A stretch of DNA of 64,000 bases from Thioalkalivibrio sulfidiphilus HL-EbGr7. Its GTDB lineage: Bacteria; Pseudomonadota; Gammaproteobacteria; Ectothiorhodospirales; Ectothiorhodospiraceae. The DNA lies in the NCBI RefSeq assembly GCF_000021985.1, contig NC_011901.1:3110501-3174500 (forward strand), read 5' to 3'. The position numbers and the translations under genes are program-made. The notes below the pieces were generated by a model. It worked only from the letters and a program-made list of their open reading frames with translations. It ran no database searches and was not told where the DNA came from. Below are positions 24,450 through 34,075 of this stretch, piece by piece; the stretch's first letter is position 1; each line of letters opens with the position of its first letter.

Positions 24450-26966
24450 TCAGCGCCGGGGTGACGGGTTCTCGCGCAGGCGCAGGGAATTGACCACCAC
24501 GATCAGTGAGGACAGCGACATGCCCAGGGCCGCCATCCAGGGGGTCAGCACACCGCTGGCCGCCACCGGCAGGGCAATGACATTGTAACCGATGGCCCAG
24601 CGGATGTTCTGGCGCACGATCTGCACCATGCGCCGGGACAGGCGGTGGGCGTTGGGCAGCTGGCCCAGGCGGTCACCGTACAGGATCATGTCGGCGCTGG
24701 CCTGGGCCAGGTGCGTGCCCTCGGCCATGGCGATGGACACGTGGGCCCGGGACAGCACGGGCGCGTCGTTGATCCCGTCCCCCACCATGGCCACCACCGC
24801 CCCGGGACGCGCCTGCAGTTCGGCCAGTGCCTGGAGTTTGTCCTCCGGCCTCAGGCCGCCCCGGGCCTGGTCGATGCCCAGGCCCGCGGCCACGTGACGC
24901 ACGGTGTCCGGATGATCCCCGGAGAACAGGTGCACACCGAGGCCCCGGGCCTTGAGGACCGCCACGCACTCGGCGGCGTCCTCGCGCAACCGGTCCTCCA
25001 GGACGAAGGCCGCCAGCGGACCCGACTCGCCGCCCAGCAGCACCAGGCTGCCCGTGGGATGTCTGTGCGCGAGCTCGGCGAGTGCCTGCGTGGGCCAGGG
25101 TTGTGCGGGGGCGAGCGCCGCCACGAAGTCGGCGGCACCGATGCGATAACGCGCTCCATCCACCCGGCCCTCCATGCCCAGTCCCGGCGTGGAGCGCTGT
25201 TCGGTGAGCTGGCCTGCCGGGGTCCCGGCGCGCTGGAACACCCGGGCCACCGGGTGTTCCGAGCCCTGTTCCAGCACCGCCGCCAGGGCCAGGCAGGCGG
25301 CCTCACCCCGGTCCCCCAGCACCAGGGTCTCCGCCCGCGCCAGCCGGCCCTCGGTGAGTGTACCGGTCTTGTCGAACACCACGTCGGTGGCCTCCGCCAG
25401 GGTCTCCAGGGCGTGACCCCGGGTGACCAGGACACCCCGGCCCGTGAGGCTGCCGGTGGCGGCCGTGAGGGCCACCGGGGTGGCCAGGGCCAGGGCGCAG
25501 GGACAGGTCACCACCAGCATGGCCACCATCACCCAGAAGGCCCGGGAGGGATCGATCCAGAACCACCACACCGCGCCCACGATGGCGGTCAGCAGCAGCA
25601 CGGCGGCAACGAAATGCCCCGTGCCCCGCTCGGCCATGCGCGCCAGGCGCGGCTTCTCCGTCTGGGCCCGGTCCAGCAGGCGCTGGATGGCGGAGAGCAG
25701 GGTGTCCGCGCCCACCTTGTCCACGCGCATCACCAGGGGGCTTTCCACGTTCACCGTGCCGCCGGTGAGTTCGTCGCCGCTCTGGCGCAGCCTGGGCAGG
25801 CTCTCGCCGGTGATCATGGCCTCGTTGACGCTGGAGCGTCCCTCCAGCACCGTGCCGTCGGCGGGCACGGTATCGCCCGGGCGAATCCGCACCCGGTCGC
25901 CGGGGGCCAGGTCCGCCACCGGCACCGGCACGTCGCCCTGATCGGTGATGCGGATGGCCATGGCGGGCAGCAGCTTGCCCAGGGCCTCGGTGGCCTGACC
26001 GGCACGCTGGCGCGCACCCATCTCCAGGTAGCGCCCGGTGAGCAGGAAGAACACGAACATGGTGACCGACTCGAAGTAGACCTCCCCCGAGGCGGTGATG
26101 GTGGCCCAGCCGCTGGCCAGGTAGGTGCTGCCGATGGCGAGCGCCACGGGCACGTCCATGCCCAGCTGGCGTTGGCGCAGGTCGCGCCAGGCGCTGGTGA
26201 AGAAGCTGCTCCCGGCGTAGAGCACCACCGGGGTGGCCACCAGGAAGGCCACCCAGCGGATGAACTGCATCATGCCCTCGTAGTCCGGCTCGTCACCGCC
26301 GATCCACAGGGCCACCGCCAGCATCATCACCTGCATCATGCCCAGACCCGCCACGGCGAGCCGGCGCAGGGCGGCGTTGCGCTCCCGCTGGTAGACCTCT
26401 TCCTGGCGCCCCGGGTCGAAGGGGTGGGCACGGTAGCCGATGTCGCGGATGGCCTTGAGGATGTCGCTCAGGTGGATGCGCGAGTCGTCCCAGCGCAGGC
26501 GCGCCCGGTGGGTGGAATAGTTGACCGCGAACTCCAGCACACCGGGCAGGGACTTCACGTGACGCTCGTTGAGCCACACGCAGGCGGCGCACACGATGCC
26601 CTCCAGGATCAGGGCCGCCTCGCGCACGTTGGCATCGTCCACGCGCACGAAGCTGCGCTGCAGTTCGGGTCGATCGTAGAGTGCCAGCTCGTCGCGCAGG
26701 GCGGCGGGCATGGCGTCGGCGGGGCCGGCGGGGGTCTCGGTGCGGTGCAGGTAGTAGTCGCTCAGGCCCGCGTCGACGATGGCCTGGGCCACGGCCTGAC
26801 AGCCCGGGCAGCACATCGCCCGGGGCTGCGTGTGGATGGTCACCCCGTAATGGGCACCGGGGGGGATCGGCTGACCGCAGTGGAAACAGGACGCCTCGGC
26901 GCCCTGACGGTCCGGCGTCGAGGCGTCAGGCGATGACGTGTCCCGGGCGGCGGGGTCTGCGCTCAC
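24450..26966 (-). CDS. ccoI: Copper-exporting P1B-type ATPase for cbb3 assembly
   Basis: Moves copper across the inner membrane for the binuclear centre of cbb3 oxidase. The 838-residue protein has an N-terminal Cys-rich segment (CFHCGQ... CCPGCQ), a heavy-metal-associated domain with GIVCAACVW (CxxC), membrane CPC in TCPCALALATP, the phosphorylation motif DKTGT, SEHPVAR, and VGDGINDAPVL. The FixI/CcoI type is supported by both the N-terminal extra domain and gene position. The start overlaps ccoH by four bases. Confidence 0.96.
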   Translation of the reverse strand: MSADPAARDTSSPDASTPDRQGAEASCFHCGQPIPPGAHYGVTIHTQPRAMCCPGCQAVAQAIVDAGLSDYYLHRTETPAGPADAMPAALRDELALYDRPELQRSFVRVDDANVREAALILEGIVCAACVWLNERHVKSLPGVLEFAVNYSTHRARLRWDDSRIHLSDILKAIRDIGYRAHPFDPGRQEEVYQRERNAALRRLAVAGLGMMQVMMLAVALWIGGDEPDYEGMMQFIRWVAFLVATPVVLYAGSSFFTSAWRDLRQRQLGMDVPVALAIGSTYLASGWATITASGEVYFESVTMFVFFLLTGRYLEMGARQRAGQATEALGKLLPAMAIRITDQGDVPVPVADLAPGDRVRIRPGDTVPADGTVLEGRSSVNEAMITGESLPRLRQSGDELTGGTVNVESPLVMRVDKVGADTLLSAIQRLLDRAQTEKPRLARMAERGTGHFVAAVLLLTAIVGAVWWFWIDPSRAFWVMVAMLVVTCPCALALATPVALTAATGSLTGRGVLVTRGHALETLAEATDVVFDKTGTLTEGRLARAETLVLGDRGEAACLALAAVLEQGSEHPVARVFQRAGTPAGQLTEQRSTPGLGMEGRVDGARYRIGAADFVAALAPAQPWPTQALAELAHRHPTGSLVLLGGESGPLAAFVLEDRLREDAAECVAVLKARGLGVHLFSGDHPDTVRHVAAGLGIDQARGGLRPEDKLQALAELQARPGAVVAMVGDGINDAPVLSRAHVSIAMAEGTHLAQASADMILYGDRLGQLPNAHRLSRRMVQIVRQNIRWAIGYNVIALPVAASGVLTPWMAALGMSLSSLIVVVNSLRLRENPSPRR

Positions 26967-27784
26967 CCTTCACGTACGGAGGTCATGCCGCGCTGCTCAT
27001 GGACCTCATCGCCGCGCCGCACCCTGACATACACCTCCCAGGCGCCCGGCAGGGGGAGGGCCACGGCGCCCTGGAACACGCCGGGGGAGACGGACTGAAG
27101 CTCGAAGCCGGTGTCATCCCGGGCATCCGAGGGGCGTGCGAACATGCCGTACACCTGCACGTCGTTCAGGGGCTGGCCGTCGCGGTCCGTGACCTTGACC
27201 TGGAAGGTGGCAGGCTGGCCGTGACGCGGGGCCTGCAGCCAGCCCTGGCTTACCTGCCAGCCCCGTTCCCGCTGCTCCAGCACGCGGTCCATGTATTCGC
27301 TGTACTGGGTTTCCTTGCGGAAGTGGTCGTTGATCACCGTGCCTGGGAAGTGCGAGGTGACCTGCTGGGCGCCACCCCGGGGTTCGGGCAGCAGGGTGCC
27401 GACCAGGTGGCTGGGCATGCCGTTGTTGGCCAGGTAGATGATGGTGGCGTCCACGCTGGCGATGACGAAGAAGAAGCCCACGATGGTGGCCGGCGCCCAG
27501 TGGAACCAGCGTCCGCCCTTGCGCCCGGTGCCGCGGCTCGCCTCCCACTGGGAGGTGATGATGCCCATGCCATAGGGCACGATCACGAACAGGGCCAGCT
27601 GGATGGCGAACACGTCCGCGCCGTCCCAGAAGATGATCTGCAGGGGCAGGAACACGCACAGCATGGCCACGATCACCACCAGGGTCGCCTGATAGGCGCG
27701 CAGCGTGGTCATGCGGTAGACGAGCACGTAGGCCAGGAACGAGGCCAGCACACCAATGCTCAGTTTGATCAGCAGATGTTCCAC
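26963..27784 (-). CDS. ccoH: CcoH/FixH-family cbb3 assembly protein with an extra N-terminal membrane domain
   Basis: The C-terminal part (about residue 90 on: a membrane helix, then a periplasmic beta domain ending in WEVYVRVRRGDEVHEQR) matches FixH/CcoH. The N-terminal 80 or so residues add about three more hydrophobic segments (KLSIGVLASFLAYVLVYR, then two more). The total of 273 is well above the roughly 160 residues typical of CcoH. It sits between ccoG and ccoI as expected for ccoH. Function in oxidase assembly is inferred from family and position; the role of the extra helices is unknown. Confidence 0.85.
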   Translation of the reverse strand: MEHLLIKLSIGVLASFLAYVLVYRMTTLRAYQATLVVIVAMLCVFLPLQIIFWDGADVFAIQLALFVIVPYGMGIITSQWEASRGTGRKGGRWFHWAPATIVGFFFVIASVDATIIYLANNGMPSHLVGTLLPEPRGGAQQVTSHFPGTVINDHFRKETQYSEYMDRVLEQRERGWQVSQGWLQAPRHGQPATFQVKVTDRDGQPLNDVQVYGMFARPSDARDDTGFELQSVSPGVFQGAVALPLPGAWEVYVRVRRGDEVHEQRGMTSVREG

Positions 27785-27817
27785 GAAAATACCTCCTCTC
27801 GCGGATGGTTCAGCCGC

Positions 27818-29224
27818 TCAGCGGCTGTAAAAATGGCTCGGCAGTTCCAGCACCGAAAGGTCTTCGTTGTCCAGCGGCACGACCCGGAACACGATCTCAC
27901 GCTGGTGCACGCTGGGATCGCTCACGTGATAGCGCACCCGCGCCAGCACCCGGGTGCTGTGTTCCGGGGTCAGGTGCACCACGTCGATGCGCCCGGTGTC
28001 CAGCTCCGCCCCCTCAAGCCCGTGCAGCTCGATGCGCAGGGCCACAGTCTGCTGGGTCTTGTTGTTGATCTTGATCTCGTAGCTGTTCTGGATGGCGCCG
28101 TCCGAGAGCTGCACGAACAGCGGCTGACGCACCTGCGCCACGGAGGCATCCAGCTGGGGCTGGGTGAGGATGCTCCAGGCCAGCAGCACGACCATGATGG
28201 CCAGGGCCACACCGTAGCCAATGTTCTTCAACTTCAGCAAGCGGGTGGGCTTGCCTTCCAGGGCATTCTCCGAGGTGTAGCGGATCAGCCCCCGGGGCCA
28301 GTTCATCTTGTCCATGATGGTGTCACAGGCGTCCACGCACAGGGCACAGTGGATGCACTGGTACTGAAGCCCGTTGCGGATGTCGATGCCGGTGGGGCAG
28401 ACCTGCACGCAGTAGCCGCAGTCGATGCAGTCGCCGACGCCCCTGGCCTGGCGCTCGTCCCGGGACTTGAGCCCGGCAGCCACCTTGGCACGGCCGGCAC
28501 TGCCCTCGCCCCGCTTGTCGTCGTAGGAGACGATCAGGGTGTCCCGGTCGAACATCACGCTCTGGAAGCGGGCATAGGGACACATGTAGGTGCACACCTG
28601 TTCCCGGGCCAGTCCCGCCATCACATAGGTGGTGACGGTGAGGAACACGGTCGTGGCATAGGCCGGGAACGGCGCCTCGCCGGTGAAGAACTCCACGAAC
28701 AGGGTCGGCGCATCGGCCCAGTACAGGGTGAAGGTCAGGCCCGTGGCGAAGGCCGTGAGCAGCCACAGCGCATGGGTGGTGCCCAGCTTGAGGATCTTCT
28801 CGGCGCCCCAGGGCTGCTTGGACAGACGGATGCGCGCCGGGCGCTCGCCCTGCACCAGCCGCTCGAACAGCATGTAGACATCGGTCCACAGGGTCTGGAA
28901 ACAGAAATACCCGCAGAACACCCGTCCCGCCAGGCCCGTGACCAGGAACAGCAGCATGGCGGCGATCATCAGGAAACCCGCCAGCCAGAAGATGTCCTGG
29001 GGATAGACGATCAGGTCGAAGAGGTAGAAGCGGCGGCCGGGGATGTCGAACAGTACCGCCTGGGCGGCGCCGTAGTCCCGGTGCCAGCGCATCCAGGGGA
29101 GCAGGAAGTAGACCGCGTACGCGAGTGCCAGGATGCCCCATTTGAGCGTGCGGAAGCGACCCTTCACCGACCGCGGGTAGATGGCGATTCGGGCCTGGTA
29201 GTCGTGCTCGCGAGCGTCACTCAT
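27818..29224 (-). CDS. ccoG: cbb3 oxidase accessory protein CcoG (FixG-type, 2x[4Fe-4S])
   Basis: Membrane iron-sulfur protein proposed to reduce copper for CcoN maturation. Several N-terminal helices include the FCGYFCFQT motif. The ferredoxin-like domain has CIDCGYCVQVCPTGID and CIHCALCVDAC for two 4Fe-4S clusters. A C-terminal Ig-like domain closes the 468-residue protein. A terminator separates it from ccoP, so the GHIS genes may have their own promoter or depend on readthrough. Confidence 0.96.
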   Translation of the reverse strand: MSDAREHDYQARIAIYPRSVKGRFRTLKWGILALAYAVYFLLPWMRWHRDYGAAQAVLFDIPGRRFYLFDLIVYPQDIFWLAGFLMIAAMLLFLVTGLAGRVFCGYFCFQTLWTDVYMLFERLVQGERPARIRLSKQPWGAEKILKLGTTHALWLLTAFATGLTFTLYWADAPTLFVEFFTGEAPFPAYATTVFLTVTTYVMAGLAREQVCTYMCPYARFQSVMFDRDTLIVSYDDKRGEGSAGRAKVAAGLKSRDERQARGVGDCIDCGYCVQVCPTGIDIRNGLQYQCIHCALCVDACDTIMDKMNWPRGLIRYTSENALEGKPTRLLKLKNIGYGVALAIMVVLLAWSILTQPQLDASVAQVRQPLFVQLSDGAIQNSYEIKINNKTQQTVALRIELHGLEGAELDTGRIDVVHLTPEHSTRVLARVRYHVSDPSVHQREIVFRVVPLDNEDLSVLELPSHFYSR

Positions 29225-29254
29225 AGGATTGCCACATGCGCTTTACAGAGGCGC

Positions 29255-29285
29255 AAAAACCCGGGGCCGGCCAGCCGGCCCCGGG
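29255..29285 (-). terminator. Rho-independent terminator after ccoP
   Basis: The stem CCCGGGGCCGG/CCGGCCCCGGG with a 4-nt loop is followed on the minus strand by TTTTT. It lies between ccoP and ccoG and so divides the structural ccoNOQP from the assembly ccoGHIS genes. Confidence 0.9.
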
Positions 29286-29314
29286 TATTCAGACATCATG
29301 TCTTTGAACGAGTT

Positions 29315-30238
29315 TTACTGACCGCCGCCCAGCTGATGCACGTAGGCCGTCAGGACCTTGATCTCGATGGGCGAGAGACGGTCGGCAAAGGCCGGCATCT
29401 GGCGCTGAATGCCATTGCGCAGCACGCTCTTGACCAGTTCCACGCGGGCGTCATGATCGGCCGCGTTGGGCACGTCGATGATCTGCCAGATGTTGTTGGT
29501 CAGGTTGGGGGCGCCCTGGGAGGTGCGGCCCACACCACCGACGTTGTGGCACTGGAAGCAGCCACCCTCGGCGCCGTGGAAAATGCGATCGCCACGGCCG
29601 ATGGCATCGGCATCACCGCCCTCGTAGCCGGCGATGGACAGCACGTAGACGGCCACGTCGTTCATCTGATCGGCGCTCAGGGTCTCGCGGTAGGAGGGCA
29701 TGTAACCGAGGCGGCCCTGAATCAGGGTCTCCTCGATGCGCTCCACGGTGCCGCCCCACAGCCAGTCGTCGTTGGCCAGGTTGGGATAAAGACCCACGAT
29801 ACCGGCGCCACCCACCTGGTGGCAGGCGGCACAGAAGTCGCCGAAGATGCCGTGGGCGTAGGAGCGCACGAAGGAGATCTTGTCGGCGTCGGTGAGGATC
29901 TCCTCGTAGCTGGCGGCAGCGATCTGCTCCAGGAACTCACGCTGACGCACGGCGGAAGGACTGGACTGCATGTCGCGGACCAGCAGGGCGCGGGTGTTCC
30001 AGTGGGTCGTGCGCTCCTCGCCATCCACCTCGAAGGTGATGGTGTTGAAGCCCTTGGTGAAGGTGTTCCCCACGGGCCAGGCCGGATACATGAGCCAGTA
30101 CACCACGGCGAACACCACGGTGGCGTAGAAGCCCCAGAGCCACCAGCGCGGCAGCGGATTGTTGTATTCCTGCAGATCACCGTCCCAGGCATGACCCGTG
30201 GTCTGGACTGCGCCTTTCTTCTCGGTCGGCTTGCTCAT
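29315..30238 (-). CDS. ccoP: cbb3 oxidase subunit III, diheme cytochrome c
   Basis: Membrane-anchored electron entry subunit of cbb3 oxidase. N-terminal FixP domain with a helix (GDLQEYNNPLPRWWLWG then a membrane segment), then two cytochrome c domains with CAACH and CFQCH heme sites. The 307-residue length is typical. ATG 30238 overlaps the ccoQ stop by four bases. Confidence 0.97.
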   Translation of the reverse strand: MSKPTEKKGAVQTTGHAWDGDLQEYNNPLPRWWLWGFYATVVFAVVYWLMYPAWPVGNTFTKGFNTITFEVDGEERTTHWNTRALLVRDMQSSPSAVRQREFLEQIAAASYEEILTDADKISFVRSYAHGIFGDFCAACHQVGGAGIVGLYPNLANDDWLWGGTVERIEETLIQGRLGYMPSYRETLSADQMNDVAVYVLSIAGYEGGDADAIGRGDRIFHGAEGGCFQCHNVGGVGRTSQGAPNLTNNIWQIIDVPNAADHDARVELVKSVLRNGIQRQMPAFADRLSPIEIKVLTAYVHQLGGGQ

Positions 30239-30435
30239 CGCTTTTTCCCGTTATCGCTGTTCGCCGGTTCGTCGTCATCGTCCAATGGCATGAGACGATA
30301 GGACTCAAGGCGTTTGGATCGCTTCTTGCTGCCGAACAGGTAGATCAGGATGCCGATGTACAGACTGAAGAACAGCAGCAGGGCGACCACCTTGCTGTTG
30401 CTCATATCGGTAAACCAATACCACAAGTCCAGCAA
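30235..30435 (-). CDS. ccoQ: cbb3 oxidase subunit IV (CcoQ)
   Basis: Single-helix subunit of 66 residues that stabilises the complex. The segment WYWFTDMSNSKVVALLLFF followed by a basic stretch and an acidic end is typical. The first codon is TTG at 30435, preferred because AGAGG lies nine bases upstream and the WYWFTD segment is conserved; an ATG at 30405 would remove it. Confidence 0.9.
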   Translation of the reverse strand: MLDLWYWFTDMSNSKVVALLLFFSLYIGILIYLFGSKKRSKRLESYRLMPLDDDDEPANSDNGKKR

Positions 30436-30459
30436 CGTTCTTTACCTCTAGGCCGATCG

Positions 30460-30481
30460 GGCGCGCGACGTGTCGCGCGCC
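30460..30481. repeat. GC-rich hairpin between ccoO and ccoQ
   Basis: The 10-bp inverted repeat GGCGCGCGAC/GTCGCGCGCC is separated by two bases. It has no T run on either strand. It could act as an mRNA processing or stability element within the ccoNOQP transcript. Confidence 0.7.
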
Positions 30482-30487
30482 TGCGGA

Positions 30488-31222
30488 TCAGCGGAATTGG
30501 ACGAAGTAACCGTCATCGTACTGGGTGAAGTCCACCATGGTGCCAAGCACCTGCAGGTAGGCCACCAGGGCATCCATCTCCGTGATGCGGGAGGGGTTGC
30601 CGTCGTAGTTACCCGCCCGGGCCTGGGCGACCAGGTTTTCCTCGGCGCGGTTGATGTCCAGCCAGCGGGCTGCCTCCTCGCCGAAGCGTTCCACGTTGGC
30701 CTGGTACTCCTCGTCGTTGAGGGAGTACGGCACGCCCACCCGGCGCAGGGCGCGCAGACGGGCCTGGATGTCGGAGTACTTGAGATCGTTCTCGATCAGC
30801 CAGGGGTAGCCGGGCATGATGGACTCGGGCACCACGGAGCGCGGATCGATCAGGTGCTGCACCTGCCACTCGTTGGAGTACTTGCCGCCCACGCGGGCCA
30901 GGTCCGGTCCGGTGCGCTTGGAACCCCACTGGAAGGGGTGGTCGAACTGGGACTCGGCCGCCAGGGAGTAGTGGCCGTAGCGCAGCATCTCATCGCGGAA
31001 CGGGCGGATCATCTGCGAGTGGCAGGTGTAGCAGCCTTCACGCACGTAGATGTCACGGCCACGCTGTTCCAGCGGGGTGTAGGGACGCACGCCTTCCACA
31101 TCCTCGATGGTGTCGTTGATATAGAACAGCGGCACGATCTCCACCAGTCCACCCACGCTGATCACCGCCAGCGTCAGGATGATCAGCAGGCCGGCATTGG
31201 TTTCAACGGTTTCATGCTTCAT
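30488..31222 (-). CDS. ccoO: cbb3 oxidase subunit II, monoheme cytochrome c
   Basis: Membrane-anchored cytochrome c passing electrons from CcoP to CcoN. An N-terminal helix (about 8-30) precedes the periplasmic domain, whose heme site is CYTCHSQ. The [19 protein letters not shown] segment is typical of CcoO. The ATG at 31222 follows AAGGAG and is preferred over an in-frame TTG at 31231. It lies 26 bases downstream of ccoN. Confidence 0.97.
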   Translation of the reverse strand: MKHETVETNAGLLIILTLAVISVGGLVEIVPLFYINDTIEDVEGVRPYTPLEQRGRDIYVREGCYTCHSQMIRPFRDEMLRYGHYSLAAESQFDHPFQWGSKRTGPDLARVGGKYSNEWQVQHLIDPRSVVPESIMPGYPWLIENDLKYSDIQARLRALRRVGVPYSLNDEEYQANVERFGEEAARWLDINRAEENLVAQARAGNYDGNPSRITEMDALVAYLQVLGTMVDFTQYDDGYFVQFR

Positions 31223-31248
31223 TGTCGTCAAACTCCTTCAATGCCGGA

Positions 31249-32739
31249 TCAGGAAGAGGCGCCGGCCATCTTGGCGGCGATCTTCGCTTCCGCACGGGCC
31301 GCTTCACGGCGGGCGGCGGTGACGGTCATGTAGATGTTGTAGGCCATGATCACGATGCCGGTGACGAAGAACATGCCTCCGATCATGCGCACCACGTAGG
31401 GCTTGTGCAGGAACACCACGGACTCGACGAAGGTGTAGGCCAGGTTGCCGTACTCGTCGAAGGCGCGCAGCATCAGGCCTTGGCCGATACCGGCCACCCA
31501 CATGGCGGTGATGTAGAGCACGATGCCGATGGTGGCCAGGAAGAAGTGCACGTACACCAGTTTCAGGCTGTACAGCTTGGTGTTCCACAGGCGCGGGATC
31601 AGGTGGTACAGGGAGCCGAAGGAGATCATGGCCACCCAGCCCAGGGCGCCGGAATGCACGTGGCCCACGGTCCAGTCGGTGTAGTGGGACAGGGCATTCA
31701 CGCTCTTCAGGGACATCATCGGACCCTCGAAGGTGGACATGCCGTAGAAGGACAGCGCGGTGATCAGGAACAGCATGATCGGGTCGGTGCGCAGCTTATC
31801 CCAGGCGCCGGACAGGGTCATGACGCCGTTGATCATGCCGCCCCAGGAGGGCAGCAGCAGCAGGATGGAGAAGGTGGCCGCCAGGGTGGAGACCCAGTCG
31901 GGCAGCGCGGTCCAGTGCAGGTGATGGGCGCCCACCCACATGTACAGGAATACCAGCGCCCAGAAGTGAATGATGGACAGCCGGTAGGAGTAGATCGGAC
32001 GGCCCGCCTGCTTCGGCACGAAGTAGTACATCATGCCCAGGAAGGCCGCGGTCAGGAAGAAGCCTACCGCGTTGTGGCCGTACCACCACTGGGTCATGGC
32101 GTCCTGCACACCGGAGAACAGCGAGTAGGACTCCAGGCTGAACAGGCTCACGGGCACCTGCAGGTTGTTGAAGATGTGCAGCAGGGCGGTGGCCAGGATG
32201 AAGGCCATGTAGAACCAGTTGGCCACGTAGATGTGCGGCTGGGAGCGGCGTAGCAGGGTCTGCAGGAACACCCAGAAGTAGACCACCCAGGTGACGGCGA
32301 TCAGGATGTCGATGGGCCAGACGAACTCGGCGTACTCACGACCCTGGGTGTAGCCCAGCATGTAGGTCACCACGCCCAGGGCGATGGAGATGTTCCAGCC
32401 CCAGAAGGTGAAGGTGGCCAGGGAGTCGCTGTAGAGGCGGGCCTGACAGGTGCGCTGCACCACGTAGTAGGAGGTGGCGAACAGGGCATTACCACCGAAG
32501 CCGAAGATCACCAGGGTGGTGTGCACCGGACGGAAGCGCCCGAAGCTGATCTCGGCGATGTCGAAATTCAGGAAGGGAAACGCCAGCTGGGCGGCGATGT
32601 AGGTGCCTACACTCATGCCCAGCACGCCCCAGATCAGGGCCATGATGGCGAATTTCTTGATGATTTCGTAGTTGTACTGCTCGGCTGAGGCAACGCCTGT
32701 AGCGGCGTGCGCGCCAGCCATGGTCGTGGAATGGGCCAT
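31249..32739 (-). CDS. ccoN: cbb3 oxidase catalytic subunit I
   Basis: Oxygen-reducing subunit with heme b and the heme b3-CuB centre; high-affinity terminal oxidase for low oxygen. 496 residues with 12 or so helices. Ligand regions are visible: [12 protein letters not shown], the [14 protein letters not shown] helix with the cross-linked-Tyr region, VGAHHLHWT (CuB histidines), and [11 protein letters not shown]. The ATG at 32739 follows a GGTGAG RBS and is preferred over the upstream in-frame GTG. First gene of ccoNOQP. No complete FNR/ANR box is visible upstream. Confidence 0.97.
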   Translation of the reverse strand: MAHSTTMAGAHAATGVASAEQYNYEIIKKFAIMALIWGVLGMSVGTYIAAQLAFPFLNFDIAEISFGRFRPVHTTLVIFGFGGNALFATSYYVVQRTCQARLYSDSLATFTFWGWNISIALGVVTYMLGYTQGREYAEFVWPIDILIAVTWVVYFWVFLQTLLRRSQPHIYVANWFYMAFILATALLHIFNNLQVPVSLFSLESYSLFSGVQDAMTQWWYGHNAVGFFLTAAFLGMMYYFVPKQAGRPIYSYRLSIIHFWALVFLYMWVGAHHLHWTALPDWVSTLAATFSILLLLPSWGGMINGVMTLSGAWDKLRTDPIMLFLITALSFYGMSTFEGPMMSLKSVNALSHYTDWTVGHVHSGALGWVAMISFGSLYHLIPRLWNTKLYSLKLVYVHFFLATIGIVLYITAMWVAGIGQGLMLRAFDEYGNLAYTFVESVVFLHKPYVVRMIGGMFFVTGIVIMAYNIYMTVTAARREAARAEAKIAAKMAGASS

Positions 32740-32793
32740 ATCTCTCACCTACCCTGATAGGGGTTTCAACTTCTGGGGCTGAAATCAGGGCGT

Positions 32794-32813
32794 GGAGAAT
32801 ACAGCAATTCTCC
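32794..32813. other. 7-bp inverted repeat in the ccoN leader
   Basis: GGAGAAT - 6 nt - ATTCTCC lies about 55 bases upstream of the ccoN ATG. It could be a short hairpin or an operator. The 168-bp gap between ccoN and ctaA holds no gene. Confidence 0.4.
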
Positions 32814-32907
32814 GGGAGTGGAAACTTAACCGGAGCGCCCTGCTCGGATATCAAAAACTCACCCGGACTCAGGCCATTAACATGACAAATAGAAGGAATA
32901 ACCTTAT

Positions 32908-33927
32908 CTATGACGCGGCCGTGCGTACCCGCGGTGAACGCAGCACGTAAATCAGCGCCAGGACTGAGAGTAGCAGCAAAGCGGCGCCCGCGTTATGGGC
33001 CACTGCCACCGGGAGCGGCAGGTAGAAGACGACGTTGGAAATGCCGAGACTGAGCTGGGCGACCAGCAACACCAGCACCGCCCCGGCCACCGCGCGTACG
33101 GCACCCCGCGCCCGGGCCAGCAGCCAGAGACCGAGGCCGCCGAGCACCAGCAGCGTGGTCAATGCGCCGATGCGGTGGGTCAGGTGGATGGCGGTCCGCG
33201 CCGGCCCGTCCAACACGCCGAACTCGTAGTCGACCCCGGTGCCGCGCCACAGGACGAATCCCTCACTGAAATCGGTGTTTTCAGGCCACCACTGCATCTG
33301 GCACTTGGGAAAATCCGGGCAGGCCAGGGCCGCGTAGTTGGTGCTGACCCAGCCGCCCAGGGTGATCTGCACCACCAGCACCGCCAGGGCCACCAGTACC
33401 AGGGGGCCAGCCGCACGCGGCGCCGCGCCTTCGGGCGGTCCGGCGCGGCGGGTGGACAGCACCATCCACCACAGCAGCGCAAGCGTGGTGAATCCACCCA
33501 GCAGGTGCGCGGTCACGATGGCCGGCTTGAGTTGCAGGGTCACGGTCCACATGCCCAGGGCGGCCTGGAAGATCACCACGCCCAGCAGCACGAAGGGCAG
33601 GACCACCGGCTGGCCAGGCCGACGCCGGCCGCGCCAGGCCAGCACGGCCATGAACAGCACCAGCAAACCCAGCATCCCCGCGGCGTAGCGGTGCACCATC
33701 TCCTTCCAGGCCTTGGCCACCTCCACGGGACGCTCAGGGAAGACCTCGTTGGCACGCTCAATATGCGGCGCCTGGGTAGGCGCCAGCAGGCGGCCATAGC
33801 ATCCGGGCCAGTCTGGACAGCCAAGCCCCGCATCGGAGAGCCGCACCCAGGCACCGAGCACGATCACGATGAGGGTCAATACGAGGGAGAGGCGCAGGGA
33901 TTGACGGAACAGTCGCTCGGCGGTCAT
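32908..33927 (-). CDS. ctaA: Heme A synthase (Cox15/CtaA)
   Basis: Oxidises the C8 methyl of heme O to give heme A for aa3-type oxidase. 339 residues, eight helices, with the typical opening GAWVRLSDAGLGCPDWPGC, an E-M-x-H-R pattern (WKEMVHRYAAG), and the later second half with HLTHR (heme ligands). Present with cyoE, ctaC-E-G and SURF1 in the same region, completing heme A-dependent oxidase biogenesis. Divergent from the orphan oxidase-like gene at 34076. Confidence 0.95.
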   Translation of the reverse strand: MTAERLFRQSLRLSLVLTLIVIVLGAWVRLSDAGLGCPDWPGCYGRLLAPTQAPHIERANEVFPERPVEVAKAWKEMVHRYAAGMLGLLVLFMAVLAWRGRRRPGQPVVLPFVLLGVVIFQAALGMWTVTLQLKPAIVTAHLLGGFTTLALLWWMVLSTRRAGPPEGAAPRAAGPLVLVALAVLVVQITLGGWVSTNYAALACPDFPKCQMQWWPENTDFSEGFVLWRGTGVDYEFGVLDGPARTAIHLTHRIGALTTLLVLGGLGLWLLARARGAVRAVAGAVLVLLVAQLSLGISNVVFYLPLPVAVAHNAGAALLLLSVLALIYVLRSPRVRTAAS

Positions 33928-34075
33928 TGGCTACCCATGAGATGAAACATCGTTACACGTCAGAAAACTGCAAAAAACCCGGCCAGCACTACTGCCGTTC
34001 GCCGCCGGCGGACGAGCTGCCCGTGTAAAATAGCGCCGTCTCCAGGGAAGTTGAAACATAAAAGGGCCAGAAAAC

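Noticed and set aside
24645-30301. Very long plus-strand frames opposite the cco operon
   Set aside because: Translations are low-complexity His/Gln/Gly-rich, while the minus-strand genes show full oxidase and ATPase motifs.
32830-32870. FNR/ANR box upstream of ccoN
   Set aside because: Only a TTGAT half-site is visible on the minus strand; the second half does not match, so not called.
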